From: Sphingobacterium lactis
Lineage (GTDB): Bacteria; Bacteroidota; Bacteroidia; Sphingobacteriales; Sphingobacteriaceae
Direction: 5' to 3'
DNA: 64,000 nucleotides
NCBI RefSeq assembly: GCF_011046555.1
Contig: NZ_CP049246.1
Location: 620,001-684,000, forward strand
The translations under genes and the position numbers were made by a program. Positions within the stretch are counted from its first letter, which is position 1. Each line of letters opens with the position of its first letter. Shown piece by piece: positions 1 to 9,166 of this stretch. Under the pieces are notes generated by a model. It ran no database searches. It saw nothing but the letters and a program-made list of their open reading frames with translations, and was not told the origin of the DNA.

Positions 1-428
1 ACGAAGGAGCGGCCATGGCGGGCGGCGTTGCGGGTCATGCCGGGCTCTTTGCTTCCGCTAACGACCTGGCCATTTACGGTCAGCTGCTGCTGAACCGAGG
101 TGAATATGGAGGTGTACGCTATTTCAAACCCGAGACAGTCGATCTATTCACGTCGCGCCAATCCAAAACTAGCCGGCGGGGACTGGGTTTCGACCGTTTT
201 GATCCAAAATCTACAGCGGGCTATCCGTCAAAGTTGGCGAATAGCTCCGTGTATGGTCATACCGGATATACCGGGACATGCATCTGGATTGACCCGAGCA
301 ACCAATTGATCTACATTTTTCTCTCCAACCGCGTGCACCCACAGGTATCCACAAGATTATTGGACCTGAATGTACGCAGCCGGATTCAGGATGCCATATA
401 TGAAACCATAAACCAAGCAAAGAAATGA
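1..428 (+). CDS. C-terminal part of a beta-lactamase-like serine hydrolase, probably fused to a GH3 glycosidase
   Basis: The frame is open from base 3, so the gene begins before the window and only about 141 residues are visible. The fragment carries the GVAGHAGLFA segment and a later HTGYTGT stretch, which matches the third active-site motif (HTG/KTG) of class C beta-lactamase-like hydrolases. In Bacteroidota this kind of tail is common on secreted GH3 beta-N-acetylglucosaminidase/beta-lactamase fusion proteins, which act on peptidoglycan fragments; that fusion is inferred because the glycosidase half is outside the window. The stop overlaps the next start in an ATGA, so this gene and the M19 dipeptidase are translationally coupled. 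Confidence 0.75.
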   Translation, partial: EGAAMAGGVAGHAGLFASANDLAIYGQLLLNRGEYGGVRYFKPETVDLFTSRQSKTSRRGLGFDRFDPKSTAGYPSKLANSSVYGHTGYTGTCIWIDPSNQLIYIFLSNRVHPQVSTRLLDLNVRSRIQDAIYETINQAKK

Positions 429-1585
429 AAAAGCCAGCCGCATTAACCTTGCTGTTACTGAGTATGCTCAGCTTCGGGAAAGCACAGGATGCCAAAACCT
501 TCCACCAGGACATCCTGGTCGTCGATGGGCACAACGATGTCCTTATCACAAGCATCCTGCCGGGCAGAGATATTGGCAAACACATGAAGACCGGCCACAC
601 CGATATCCCTAGGTTGCAAGCGGGCGGGGTTGATGTGCAAGTGTTTGCGGTATGGTCTGACGATAAAAAATGGAAAACCAATGCCTTCAAACATGCCAAT
701 GAACAGATCGACGCGTTGGAAAAAGTAATTCAGAACAATCCCACCAAAATTGCCCTCGCGAAACATTCCACAGACATTGAGCGGATTCAAAAGTCGGGGA
801 AAATCGCTGCATTAATCGGCATTGAGGGAGGCAATATGATCGAAGGCAGCACGGACAACCTGGAAAAGTTATACAACCGTGGTGCAAGATACCTGACGCT
901 GACCTGGAACTACAACCTACCTTGGGTAACGGCCGCTGCTGAAGAAGTGAAAACCAAGGGCAATACCGGAAAAGGATTAACGAAGAAAGGTGAGGAAATT
1001 ATCCAAAAGATGAATGCACTCGGCATGATGATCGACCTTTCCCATGCTGGAAAGCAGACCTTTTACGATGTCCTGCGCATCAGTACCAAACCCGTACTGG
1101 TTTCCCACAGCAATGCTGCAGCCCTAACCCCACACTATCGGAACTTGGATGACAAACAATTGGAAGCCCTGAAGAAAAATGGCGGCGTCATTGGCGTCAA
1201 TTTTTACTCTGAATTTTTGGATTCCGATTATACCAAGCGTGTCAGAAAACTATATAAACAAAAGCACTCGATCCCGAAGGGAGAGAAAGCACCATCAATA
1301 GGCAAGATGTACCAAGCATTGACACCCAAACAGCGGCACCTTGCCAATGCCCCCATGGAAACGGTCCTGAAGCACATCGACTACCTGGTGGGCAAGGTCG
1401 GCATAAATCATGTGGCGATAGGTTCGGATTTTGACGGCATTGAATCACCACCCCAAGGACTGGAGGATGTTTCTAAATTTCCAACTTTAACCGAAGCTTT
1501 ATTGGAAAGGGGATATAGCAAGACGGATGTCGCAAAGATCATGGGGCTCAATTTCCTACGCCTCCTTCAGGAAAATGAAAATTAA
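425..1585 (+). CDS. Secreted M19 (renal dipeptidase-like) membrane dipeptidase
   Basis: The protein has 386 residues with an N-terminal signal peptide (hydrophobic LTLLLLSMLSF, cleavage near GKAQ). Zinc-binding motifs of family M19 are visible: DGHNDV near residue 35, a central Glu in GIEGGN, His residues in DLSHAG and VSHSN, and GSDFDG near the end. M19 enzymes hydrolyse dipeptides and often accept a D-residue at the C-terminal side. The start overlaps the stop of the upstream glycosidase/beta-lactamase-like gene by four bases. Together the two would trim muropeptides outside the cytoplasm; that shared role is inferred from the neighbourhood. Confidence 0.88.
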   Translation: MKKPAALTLLLLSMLSFGKAQDAKTFHQDILVVDGHNDVLITSILPGRDIGKHMKTGHTDIPRLQAGGVDVQVFAVWSDDKKWKTNAFKHANEQIDALEKVIQNNPTKIALAKHSTDIERIQKSGKIAALIGIEGGNMIEGSTDNLEKLYNRGARYLTLTWNYNLPWVTAAAEEVKTKGNTGKGLTKKGEEIIQKMNALGMMIDLSHAGKQTFYDVLRISTKPVLVSHSNAAALTPHYRNLDDKQLEALKKNGGVIGVNFYSEFLDSDYTKRVRKLYKQKHSIPKGEKAPSIGKMYQALTPKQRHLANAPMETVLKHIDYLVGKVGINHVAIGSDFDGIESPPQGLEDVSKFPTLTEALLERGYSKTDVAKIMGLNFLRLLQENEN

Positions 1586-1683
1586 AGACAAGCAACTTGG
1601 GGAAAAGCTGCTAATCAGGGTATTTCTTCCCATTCCTGTATTTTGGGCAAACGTTTCCGTAACATGAAGACATAAAAAAAGGT

Positions 1684-1691
1684 TATCTTTA
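1684..1691 (+). promoter_or_regulatory. Candidate -7 element for kbl
   Basis: TATCTTTA matches the Bacteroidota TAnnTTTG consensus at seven of eight positions and lies 21 bases before the kbl start codon. No clear -33 element is seen. Start site inferred. Confidence 0.4.
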
Positions 1692-1712
1692 TGCCTCATA
1701 AACAGGAAAATT

Positions 1713-2903
1713 ATGTACAAAACATTAAAACCAGCCCTTGAGAAAGAACTTGCAGCAATTAAGGATGCAGGTTTATATAAAGAAGAACGCATTATTGTTA
1801 CCCCACAGGGGGCCGATATCAAAGTAAGTACCGGTCAAGAAGTGATCAACTTCTGTGCGAACAACTACCTGGGTCTATCTTCACACCCGAAGGTTGTTGA
1901 AGCGGCAAAGGCAGCAATTGATTCCCATGGTTATGGTATGTCCTCGGTACGTTTTATTTGCGGAACGCAGGATGTCCACAAAGAATTAGAAGCAAAGATT
2001 TCCAAGTTCTTGGGAACAGAGGATACCATCCTTTACGCAGCTGCATTTGATGCCAATGGCGGTGTCTTTGAACCTTTATTGGGTGCCGAAGATGCAATCA
2101 TTTCCGATGAGCTGAACCACGCGTCCATCATTGATGGCGTGCGTTTATGTAAGGCACAGCGCTTCCGTTATAAAAACTGTGATATGGAGGATTTGGAAGC
2201 ACAACTAAAGGCTGCTTCTGGTGCTCGCCATAAGATCATCGTTACGGACGGTGCATTCTCCATGGACGGTTCGGTTGCTCCTTTGGATAAAATCTGTGAC
2301 CTCGCAGATAAATATGAAGCCTTGGTGATGATCGACGAATCGCACTGTTCAGGATTTATCGGAAAAACAGGCCGCGGTACGCATGAATTGTTCAATGTGA
2401 TCGACCGTGTGGACATTATCACCGGTACACTTGGCAAAGCTTTGGGTGGAGCTTCGGGCGGTTTTACCTCAGGACGCAAAGAGATCATCGATATGCTTCG
2501 CCAACGTTCTCGCCCCTATTTATTCTCCAACACATTGGCTCCAGCAATCGCCGGTGCTTCTGTAGCGGTTTTGGATATGTTGAGTGAAACAACGGAATTG
2601 CGCGATAAATTGGAAGACAACACCAAATACTTCCACGAGAAAATGACCGAAGCTGGATTTGATATCAAACCGGGCTTCCATCCTATTGTGCCTGTGATGT
2701 TATACGATGCGAAGTTGGCGCAAGAATTTGCAGCCAAAATGCTGGAAGAGGGCATATATGTGATCGGTTTCTATTATCCTGTTGTTCCTCAGGGGAAAGC
2801 GCGTATCCGCGTGCAGATTTCTGCAGGGCATGAACGTGCGCACTTGGATAAAGCGATTGCCGCTTTTACAAAAGTAGGTAAGGAATTGGGTGTATTGAAA
2901 TAA
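1713..2903 (+). CDS. kbl: Glycine C-acetyltransferase (2-amino-3-ketobutyrate CoA ligase)
   Basis: This 396-residue protein belongs to the alpha-oxoamine synthase family of PLP enzymes. The PLP lysine is K242 in [10 protein letters not shown], the cofactor-binding DES-H is at 208-211, and the substrate motif NYLGLSSHP is at 51-59. The length equals that of E. coli Kbl. The enzyme converts 2-amino-3-oxobutyrate plus CoA to glycine and acetyl-CoA in threonine breakdown. The partner threonine dehydrogenase (tdh) is not adjacent. Related family members (BioF, SPT) share the fold, but the close match throughout favours Kbl. The gene is monocistronic, with its own promoter candidate and a strong terminator. 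Confidence 0.93.
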   Translation: MYKTLKPALEKELAAIKDAGLYKEERIIVTPQGADIKVSTGQEVINFCANNYLGLSSHPKVVEAAKAAIDSHGYGMSSVRFICGTQDVHKELEAKISKFLGTEDTILYAAAFDANGGVFEPLLGAEDAIISDELNHASIIDGVRLCKAQRFRYKNCDMEDLEAQLKAASGARHKIIVTDGAFSMDGSVAPLDKICDLADKYEALVMIDESHCSGFIGKTGRGTHELFNVIDRVDIITGTLGKALGGASGGFTSGRKEIIDMLRQRSRPYLFSNTLAPAIAGASVAVLDMLSETTELRDKLEDNTKYFHEKMTEAGFDIKPGFHPIVPVMLYDAKLAQEFAAKMLEEGIYVIGFYYPVVPQGKARIRVQISAGHERAHLDKAIAAFTKVGKELGVLK

Positions 2904-2925
2904 TCAGGACACCATCTGGATATTC

Positions 2926-2954
2926 AAAAAGCCGTAGCCTGTCTACGGCTTTTT
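2926..2954 (+). terminator. Rho-independent terminator of kbl
   Basis: Stem AGCCGTAG/CTACGGCT with loop CCTGT, flanked by A and T runs, begins 23 bases after the kbl stop codon. Confidence 0.9.
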
Positions 2955-3061
2955 GGTTTTATACCGGTTTTTGGAGCCAAGTCTTTGAGAATTAATCATA
3001 AATAAATCAGAAGCTAATAAAATATTAATAGCAATTTCTAAAAAAAGAAGCGCAAATTATA

Positions 3062-3069
3062 TATCTTTG
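3062..3069 (+). promoter_or_regulatory. -7 promoter element of typA
   Basis: TATCTTTG is a perfect TAnnTTTG match, 33 bases before the typA ATG. It shows that the longer reading frame opening with a TTG inside this element is not the real start. Confidence 0.7.
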
Positions 3070-3102
3070 CACCTCTTAATTTTTGTAACACATTATTGCT
3101 CA

Positions 3103-4908
3103 ATGCAGAATATCAGAAACATAGCGATTATCGCGCACGTTGACCACGGTAAAACTACCCTTGTTGACAAGATCTTACACTACACGAACCAATTCAGGGA
3201 CAATGAAAATTCAGGTGAGTTAATCCTGGACAACAATGACTTGGAACGTGAGCGTGGTATTACAATCGTCTCCAAAAACGTATCTGTAAAATACAAAGAC
3301 ACCAAGATCAACATTATTGACACCCCTGGTCACGCCGATTTCGGTGGTGAGGTTGAGCGTGTATTGAAAATGGCTGACGGTGTGGTTCTATTGGTGGATG
3401 CCTTCGAAGGTCCCATGCCGCAAACTCGTTTCGTAACAGGAAAAGCCTTGGCGTTAGGTATTAAACCTATCGTTGTGGTAAACAAGGTAGACAAAGAAAA
3501 CTGTCGCCCTGACGAAGTTTACGAAAATGTATTCGATTTGTTCTTCAGCTTAGGCGCAACAGAAGACCAATTGGATTTCCCTGTATTATACGGTTCTTCA
3601 AAACAAGGATGGATGTCTACCGACTGGACAAAACCTACGACCGACTTCACCGAATTGTTGGAAGCAATCATTACCCATATTCCTGCACCTAAGGTTTCCG
3701 AAGGTACTTTGCAGATGCAGGTAACATCTTTGGATTATTCTACATTCGTAGGTCGTATTGCTATCGGCCGCGTCGTTCGTGGATCGATCAAAGAAAACCA
3801 ACCTGTTTCCTTAGTGAAACGTGATGGTAAAATCGTTAAATCCCGTGTTAAGGAATTGCAATTGTTCGAAGGCTTAGGCCGTGTGAAAGTTTCTGAAGTA
3901 CATGCCGGTGACATCGTTGCCGTAGTAGGTATTGAAGGATTCGAGATCGGTGATACCATCGCTGACTTCGATAACCCAGAACAATTGGAAGTAATGCACA
4001 TTGATGAACCAACAATGAACATGTTGTTCACCATCAACAACTCTCCTTTCTTCGGTAAAGAAGGTAAGTTCGTTACTTCTCGCCATATCTATGACCGCCT
4101 ACAGAAAGAATTGGAAAAGAACTTGGCTCTACGCGTTGTTCCTACTGAATCTCCTGATGCTTGGTTAGTTTATGGACGTGGTATTCTTCACTTATCCGTA
4201 TTGATCGAAACAATGCGTCGTGAAGGTTACGAGTTGCAAGTGGGTCAACCACAGGTAATCGTTAAGGAAATCAACGGTGCGAAACATGAGCCTATCGAGG
4301 AATTGGTAGTTGATGTTCCTGCTGAGGTTTCTGGTAAAGTTATCGAATTGGTAACTCAGCGTAAAGGTGAGTTATTGATCATGGAATCCAAAGGTGAAAT
4401 GCAACACTTGGAATTCTCCATTCCTTCACGTGGTATCATCGGATTGCGTAACAACGTATTGACGGCTACAGCAGGTGAAGCTGTAATGGCACACCGCTTG
4501 AAAGGGTACGAGCCTTGGAAAGGTACCATCCCTGGTCGTTTGGCAGGTGTATTGATTTCCTTGGATACAGGTTCTACGACGGCTTACTCCATCGATAAAT
4601 TACAAGATCGTGGTCGTTTCTTCGTTGATCCAGGTGTTGAGATCTATGAAGGACAGATCCTTGGCGAGCACATCCGTGACAATGATTTAACGATCAATGT
4701 GACCAAAGGTAAGCAATTGACAAACATGCGTGCTTCCGGTTCGGATGACAATACGCGTATTGCTCCAGCTATCAAATTCTCTTTAGAGGAATGTATGGAG
4801 TATATCCAAGCGGACGAATACATTGAGGTAACTCCACAGAGCATCCGTCTTCGTAAGATTTACCTTTCTGAAAACGAGCGTAAAGTAAACGCGAAGAAAT
4901 TCGTATAA
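3103..4908 (+). CDS. typA: Ribosome-associated translational GTPase TypA/BipA
   Basis: From the ATG at 3103 the protein has 601 residues, the usual length for BipA. The G domain starts at once: G1 AHVDHGKT at residues 11-18, switch [10 protein letters not shown]3 DTPGHADF and G4 NKVDKE. An EF-G-like domain II, domain V and the BipA C-terminal domain follow. BipA binds the ribosome near the A site and assists 50S assembly and translation under stress and cold. A consensus promoter lies just upstream and a strong hairpin terminator just downstream, so the gene stands alone. An upstream in-frame TTG was rejected as the start because it falls inside the promoter. Confidence 0.96.
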   Translation: MQNIRNIAIIAHVDHGKTTLVDKILHYTNQFRDNENSGELILDNNDLERERGITIVSKNVSVKYKDTKINIIDTPGHADFGGEVERVLKMADGVVLLVDAFEGPMPQTRFVTGKALALGIKPIVVVNKVDKENCRPDEVYENVFDLFFSLGATEDQLDFPVLYGSSKQGWMSTDWTKPTTDFTELLEAIITHIPAPKVSEGTLQMQVTSLDYSTFVGRIAIGRVVRGSIKENQPVSLVKRDGKIVKSRVKELQLFEGLGRVKVSEVHAGDIVAVVGIEGFEIGDTIADFDNPEQLEVMHIDEPTMNMLFTINNSPFFGKEGKFVTSRHIYDRLQKELEKNLALRVVPTESPDAWLVYGRGILHLSVLIETMRREGYELQVGQPQVIVKEINGAKHEPIEELVVDVPAEVSGKVIELVTQRKGELLIMESKGEMQHLEFSIPSRGIIGLRNNVLTATAGEAVMAHRLKGYEPWKGTIPGRLAGVLISLDTGSTTAYSIDKLQDRGRFFVDPGVEIYEGQILGEHIRDNDLTINVTKGKQLTNMRASGSDDNTRIAPAIKFSLEECMEYIQADEYIEVTPQSIRLRKIYLSENERKVNAKKFV

Positions 4909-4970
4909 GCTACAGCGAACGCATTCAGTTCCCTGGCCTACTTTGGCCAAAACGACTGTTCAACTATACA

Positions 4971-5000
4971 GGGACCCTTCTTTCGGAGGGTCCTTTTTTT
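4971..5000 (+). terminator. Rho-independent terminator of typA
   Basis: Stem GGACCCT/AGGGTCC followed by a T run, about 60 bases after the typA stop codon. Confidence 0.9.
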
Positions 5001-5130
5001 ATGATGCCCTGATGCATCGTGGGCATTCTTCAATTTTCCGGAGATTACTCACGGCATGAAGTCCTAAATAATTTCCCTACATTTACTGCATGCAGCCTTT
5101 TTGGGCGGCATCTACAAAAATAAGCACAAG

Positions 5131-5463
5131 ATGGAATGGCATAAGGTACCGGTAAAGATCGATGAAAGCAGGAATTATGTAAAGGCTTTGCACGTAGCAG
5201 GCAAGAAACTCTGTTTGATCAGTGAGAATGGCGTTATATCCGTGACTTCCAGCCGCTGTCCCCATGCAGGTGCTGACCTAACCAAGGGTTGGTGCGAAGG
5301 CGGCAAATTGATATGCCCTTTCCATCGACACCGCTTCAATATCGAAACGGGAGCCGGTGATGAACAACAGCACAATTACATCCGGGTATATCCGTTAAAA
5401 AAAGAGAATGGCGATTACTACATCGGTATCGACAAAAGCCTATGGAATAAGATCTTCGGTTAG
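5131..5463 (+). CDS. Small Rieske [2Fe-2S] protein
   Basis: From the ATG at 5131 the protein has 110 residues and no signal peptide. The two cluster-binding boxes are C43-P-H45 and C62-P-F-H65, spaced as in Rieske ferredoxins. The second box reads CPFHRHRFN, as in the soluble NirD/ferredoxin-like group. It probably carries electrons for an oxygenase or reductase not in the window; no partner gene is adjacent. An upstream TTG would add ten residues but lacks support. A weak -7 candidate (TACATTTA) lies at 5079-5086. The stop overlaps that of the convergent aldehyde dehydrogenase gene by four bases. Confidence 0.88.
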   Translation: MEWHKVPVKIDESRNYVKALHVAGKKLCLISENGVISVTSSRCPHAGADLTKGWCEGGKLICPFHRHRFNIETGAGDEQQHNYIRVYPLKKENGDYYIGIDKSLWNKIFG

Positions 5464-6872
5464 ATAACCTTGCGGATCCACTGCAGCACCTTATTTGTTT
5501 TCTCCGTATAGGGAAACCAGAATAGTGAACTGATGGGTCGAAGCTGCACATCTGCCACAGCGCGCTCATGGGAAAAAGATCGGAATCCAAATTTACCCGT
5601 CGATTGTCCGATACCCGAATTGTTCACCCCACCAAAAGGTAACTGGGGGTGCATAATCTGTACCAATGCATCATTGACACAGGTAGACCCTGCTGAGGTA
5701 TGCCGAATGACATGGTCATTAAACTTTGAATCTTTACTGAAAACATACAGAGCCAAGGGCTTTTCCTTTTTATTGATGAAGTCGATAGCTTCTTGCACTT
5801 GGGAATAATAGACTATGGGAAGAATCGGTCCAAAGATTTCATCCTGCATGAGTGCATTTGTCGCGGCCACATTTGAAACAACCGTAGGGGCAATATATAG
5901 CTCTTTACTGTCCACTACGCCTCCACTTACCACTGCCGCACCCAAACTCTTCGCTTCGGACAGCGCCTCCTCTAGACGCTTGAATTGCTTCTCATTGATG
6001 ATTCGTGCATAATCGGGTGAATTCTTTGGGTCTGTCCCGAAGGCTTCTTCCAATTCTTGCTTAAATAGGGATTCTATTTCCATTTTTTGCTGCCGGTGCA
6101 CCAACAGGTAATCCGGAGCGATACAGGTCTGTCCTGCATTCACGTACTTGGCCCAGATCAGGTTTTTCACGACCTGCCGCAGATTGACATTCTTATCGAT
6201 CACTGCGGGAGATTTCCCGCCCAATTCCAATGTAATATCGGTTAAATGCTTACTTGCAGCTTCCATGACCACTTTACCCACGGCAGGAGATCCTGTGAAA
6301 TGGATGTGGTCAAATTTCTTTTTCAGCAGATGGGTAGTTTCCTCTACCGCGCCTTCTATAATCGCCACATGCTCCTTAGGGAATATGGCGGTGATAATTT
6401 CCTTGATGACGGTATTTGTATGTGGAGAAAATTCCGATAGCTTGAGCATGCTGGTATTGCCGGCAGCAATACTCGCCGCCAGATGGACCATGGGTAATTG
6501 GAATGGATAATTCCAAGGTGTAATAATGAGGGCATTCCCTTTGGGCTCATAATGAAGATATGCTTTGACATTGGGGAAAATCAACGCCCTCCGGACGGAT
6601 TTATTCTTCATCCAGGATTTCAGATTCCGCGCAATATGCCGCAACTCGACCAACACGGCAAGCACCTCCGTCAATGCCGTCTCCATTCCAGATTTATGGA
6701 AATCGCGGTATAAAGCCTGTTCTATATCCTTCTCCCGTTTGATAATTTCTTCCAACATTTTTTTTATCCACACCGTACGCTTCTCCGCAGTACTGTGCTT
6801 TATAGTGGATTTGTGAGCAACTTGCTGGGCATAAATGCTGTCGATTTCTGAAAGTGTCGCGTAGGAAGTCAT
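5460..6872 (-). CDS. NAD(P)-dependent aldehyde dehydrogenase, class 3-like
   Basis: This 470-residue enzyme has the ALDH fold: TPWNYPFQ near 118, the cofactor motif FTGSPAVGK at 192-200, general base E216 in LELGGKSP, and the catalytic thiol C250 in NAGQTC. The short length and the C-terminal LPFGGVNNSGIG region resemble the ALDH3 (fatty or aromatic aldehyde) group rather than the longer betaine-type enzymes. It would oxidise aldehydes to acids in the cytoplasm or at the membrane; the substrate is unknown. It is separated from the upstream import operon by a terminator. A degenerate -7 (TAAATTTT) lies at 6882-6889. The gene ends by overlapping the Rieske gene tail to tail. Confidence 0.9.
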   Translation of the reverse strand: MTSYATLSEIDSIYAQQVAHKSTIKHSTAEKRTVWIKKMLEEIIKREKDIEQALYRDFHKSGMETALTEVLAVLVELRHIARNLKSWMKNKSVRRALIFPNVKAYLHYEPKGNALIITPWNYPFQLPMVHLAASIAAGNTSMLKLSEFSPHTNTVIKEIITAIFPKEHVAIIEGAVEETTHLLKKKFDHIHFTGSPAVGKVVMEAASKHLTDITLELGGKSPAVIDKNVNLRQVVKNLIWAKYVNAGQTCIAPDYLLVHRQQKMEIESLFKQELEEAFGTDPKNSPDYARIINEKQFKRLEEALSEAKSLGAAVVSGGVVDSKELYIAPTVVSNVAATNALMQDEIFGPILPIVYYSQVQEAIDFINKKEKPLALYVFSKDSKFNDHVIRHTSAGSTCVNDALVQIMHPQLPFGGVNNSGIGQSTGKFGFRSFSHERAVADVQLRPISSLFWFPYTEKTNKVLQWIRKVI

Positions 6873-6916
6873 GTGTAGTCGAAAATTTAAGCACTACAAT
6901 ATACTGAATCTCATGA

Positions 6917-6943
6917 GAAAAGGGAGGTATTATTACCTCCCTT
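6917..6943 (-). terminator. Terminator of the SusC/SusD operon
   Basis: Perfect stem GGGAGGTA/TACCTCCC with loop TTAT; on the minus strand it is followed by TTTTC. It separates the import operon from the aldehyde dehydrogenase gene. Confidence 0.8.
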
Positions 6944-6975
6944 GACATAGATATGATGAATGAAATGAAAGTGAC

Positions 6976-8271
6976 TTATGGAAATGCAGGCTTGTCTTCT
7001 GCATAGACCCTAATCGTATTCTCTTCCAATTCCACGTCGGTCAGCAACAATTCTTCAGGCTTCGCGGACCCATCCCCCGTAATCTTAAAGGTTCTTTCGA
7101 GCAAGATATCGGAGAACGAACTCAACCCATTTCCCCAATACGGTACACCGAAGTCACCTAGCAAGGTATAGAGCGACCCACCAAAAGTCATTTTGACTTG
7201 ATCTGTAGTTCCTTCTATCAGCGTAAAACTGTGGATTATCAATCCCTGATCTGCACCGCCATTCATAATATAGATTACGCCTTCATATTTTTCTCCGCCC
7301 GATTCCAACGTCCCGATGATAAATTGATTGAGCACCAAGTTGTTTGTCGTTAATTTGTTACGCCCTTCCGTCCAGTAGAATTTACCGACAGGGCCTAACC
7401 CATCAAACGTTACGGACCATAGGTTTTCCGTAAAGTACCTATTCAACGGTGTTGCAGCGGGAACAATCTTGATACTTTTTGTAGCTTCGGTGTAATAGCC
7501 ATAGGGATAGGCATCACTTGGGGCGACGAAAGTCATCTTATCGAATTTTACGCCATCCAGTTCCTGCTCTTCATAAAGCTCCAGTCCGCCTGGAATGACA
7601 CGGAAACTGATAATAGGGCTATTCGACACTTTGGTGTCGGTAAAGGTGCGGTAACTGGTCCGTAAATCCGTAAGGGTTTTGTCCTTGCGTTCCAATTTGT
7701 ACGTGGTAAATTCATGGAATTTGTAACCTGCCTCTTGATAGGTTGGAGGAAGTGTACTGAATTCATTGCCCTTCAATGGATACATGCGGATGGTATTCGC
7801 AGACTTCTTCCCTTTCAATACGACAGAATCAGCCGATGCATGCAGCACCAGGAATTCAAAGTCGCCTTTCATTCCTGAATCCGGTGCACCATCTCCACTA
7901 TCGATCCCAGGTTCGGAATACCGATGGATGACTTTATTGAAGCCATTGAAAGAAAGGATGGCGCCAGCTTCCGGAACAATGGAATAGGTGCTTTGCGTAG
8001 GGGTTACGTCAATATCCGACACCAAGGTTACCTGGGCATTGTTATCAAAACGGACAAAAAGGGTATAGCCACCGAACTCCCGGGTGTTGCTCGGAAAGTA
8101 TTTCATCAACCAGCCCCCTTTATTGGCTTGCAACACATCATATGCCTCCTCAACGGACTTATTTATCCTCACCGATGCATTCTCATCGAACACCAGGTCC
8201 ATCTCCCGCTTACATGAAAAAAGCGAAAGCAAGACCAGCAGCAATACGGTTATATTTAATGTTGATTTCAT
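6976..8271 (-). CDS. DUF4302 surface lipoprotein
   Basis: The protein has 431 residues with a lipoprotein signal (hydrophobic run, then LFSC with C20 as the lipidated residue). The body matches the DUF4302 family as I recognise it: an N-terminal SVRINKSVEEAY region, KGGWLMKYFP, and mixed beta-strand sequence after that. Its biochemical role is not established. It is the last gene of a tight four-gene operon after SusC, SusD and a zinc metallopeptidase, five bases behind the peptidase. By analogy with SusE/SusF it may be a surface protein that binds the imported substrate, but this is inference. Confidence 0.8.
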   Translation of the reverse strand: MKSTLNITVLLLVLLSLFSCKREMDLVFDENASVRINKSVEEAYDVLQANKGGWLMKYFPSNTREFGGYTLFVRFDNNAQVTLVSDIDVTPTQSTYSIVPEAGAILSFNGFNKVIHRYSEPGIDSGDGAPDSGMKGDFEFLVLHASADSVVLKGKKSANTIRMYPLKGNEFSTLPPTYQEAGYKFHEFTTYKLERKDKTLTDLRTSYRTFTDTKVSNSPIISFRVIPGGLELYEEQELDGVKFDKMTFVAPSDAYPYGYYTEATKSIKIVPAATPLNRYFTENLWSVTFDGLGPVGKFYWTEGRNKLTTNNLVLNQFIIGTLESGGEKYEGVIYIMNGGADQGLIIHSFTLIEGTTDQVKMTFGGSLYTLLGDFGVPYWGNGLSSFSDILLERTFKITGDGSAKPEELLLTDVELEENTIRVYAEDKPAFP

Positions 8272-8276
8272 AGTCT

Positions 8277-9164
8277 TTATTTAATATTCAATTGATCAAA
8301 TTCAGGAAGTTTTTCCTGACGTCTAATAATAATTTCACGGAGTTTATCCACATCGAGTTTCCATGTCGTCAGCATGTAATTGCGGACAATGTTCATCTTG
8401 GCGTCGATCTTGGCCTTGCCTGCGGCCCCACCACTTGCCGACATGGCCTCCCATTGTGCTGCCGTCATGGTGATGTAGAATGAATAGGTTTCCACAAAAT
8501 CTTCATTGGCTTCTTTCGAGGCATATGCCGACACAAAACCATCAGTTTGCGGCAATTTTGTGCGATATTCCGTACTCCAGCTATCTTGGATATAATCCGT
8601 TCCGGAAATGGTCAGGAATGTACGTGGATAATCCTTATTCTGGTGGAGAATATGCGCAAATTCATGGTGCATCGTATGGAAGTACTCGTTGTTCAGGAAA
8701 ACAGGGTTCTGACCTGTAGTTTCCGTTAATCCGTTCACATTGTACATCGTGATTTTACGACCGCCTTCTGCAGTTCCCAGAACGCGGGTACCGTTATTGT
8801 TGTAGGCGCTGGAACCAATGAAATTCAACATCTTTGGAAAGTAACCGCGCAAAAAGTTGGTATTGCCCATTAATTCATCATAGGGCTCCAACCCCAGGTA
8901 CTTGAATAATCTGGTCAACCGAATGGAACTTTCATAATTTGCTGGACTCAGGTTATAATTCATATCCGACTCGGTATCTACATATTTATACAGGAGTCCG
9001 ATATTATAGGGATCCGTAAAATTTTTCTTGATATAAGCATCAAGTTCATTGAGTTCAACTTTTGAATCAACAAAGATGCTATCTCCGCTTATGGAATCCT
9101 TGGAGCAGCTTGCAAACAAGAGCATAGCGGCACCTAATAATTGGATAATATTTTGTGTTTTCAT
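8277..9164 (-). CDS. Substrate-import-associated zinc metallopeptidase lipoprotein
   Basis: The protein has 295 residues. A lipoprotein signal ends at C20 (LLFASC). The zinc-binding helix HEFAH is at 167-171 (MHHEFAHILHQ), and a downstream Glu in NEDFVE could be the third ligand. The sequence and context fit the Bacteroidota family of HExxH lipoproteins found next to SusC/SusD pairs. It probably sits on the cell surface and cleaves a protein or peptide before import. It is separated by two bases from SusD upstream and by five from the DUF4302 gene downstream. The true substrate cannot be read from the sequence. Confidence 0.87.
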   Translation of the reverse strand: MKTQNIIQLLGAAMLLFASCSKDSISGDSIFVDSKVELNELDAYIKKNFTDPYNIGLLYKYVDTESDMNYNLSPANYESSIRLTRLFKYLGLEPYDELMGNTNFLRGYFPKMLNFIGSSAYNNNGTRVLGTAEGGRKITMYNVNGLTETTGQNPVFLNNEYFHTMHHEFAHILHQNKDYPRTFLTISGTDYIQDSWSTEYRTKLPQTDGFVSAYASKEANEDFVETYSFYITMTAAQWEAMSASGGAAGKAKIDAKMNIVRNYMLTTWKLDVDKLREIIIRRQEKLPEFDQLNIK

Positions 9165-9166
9165 AA

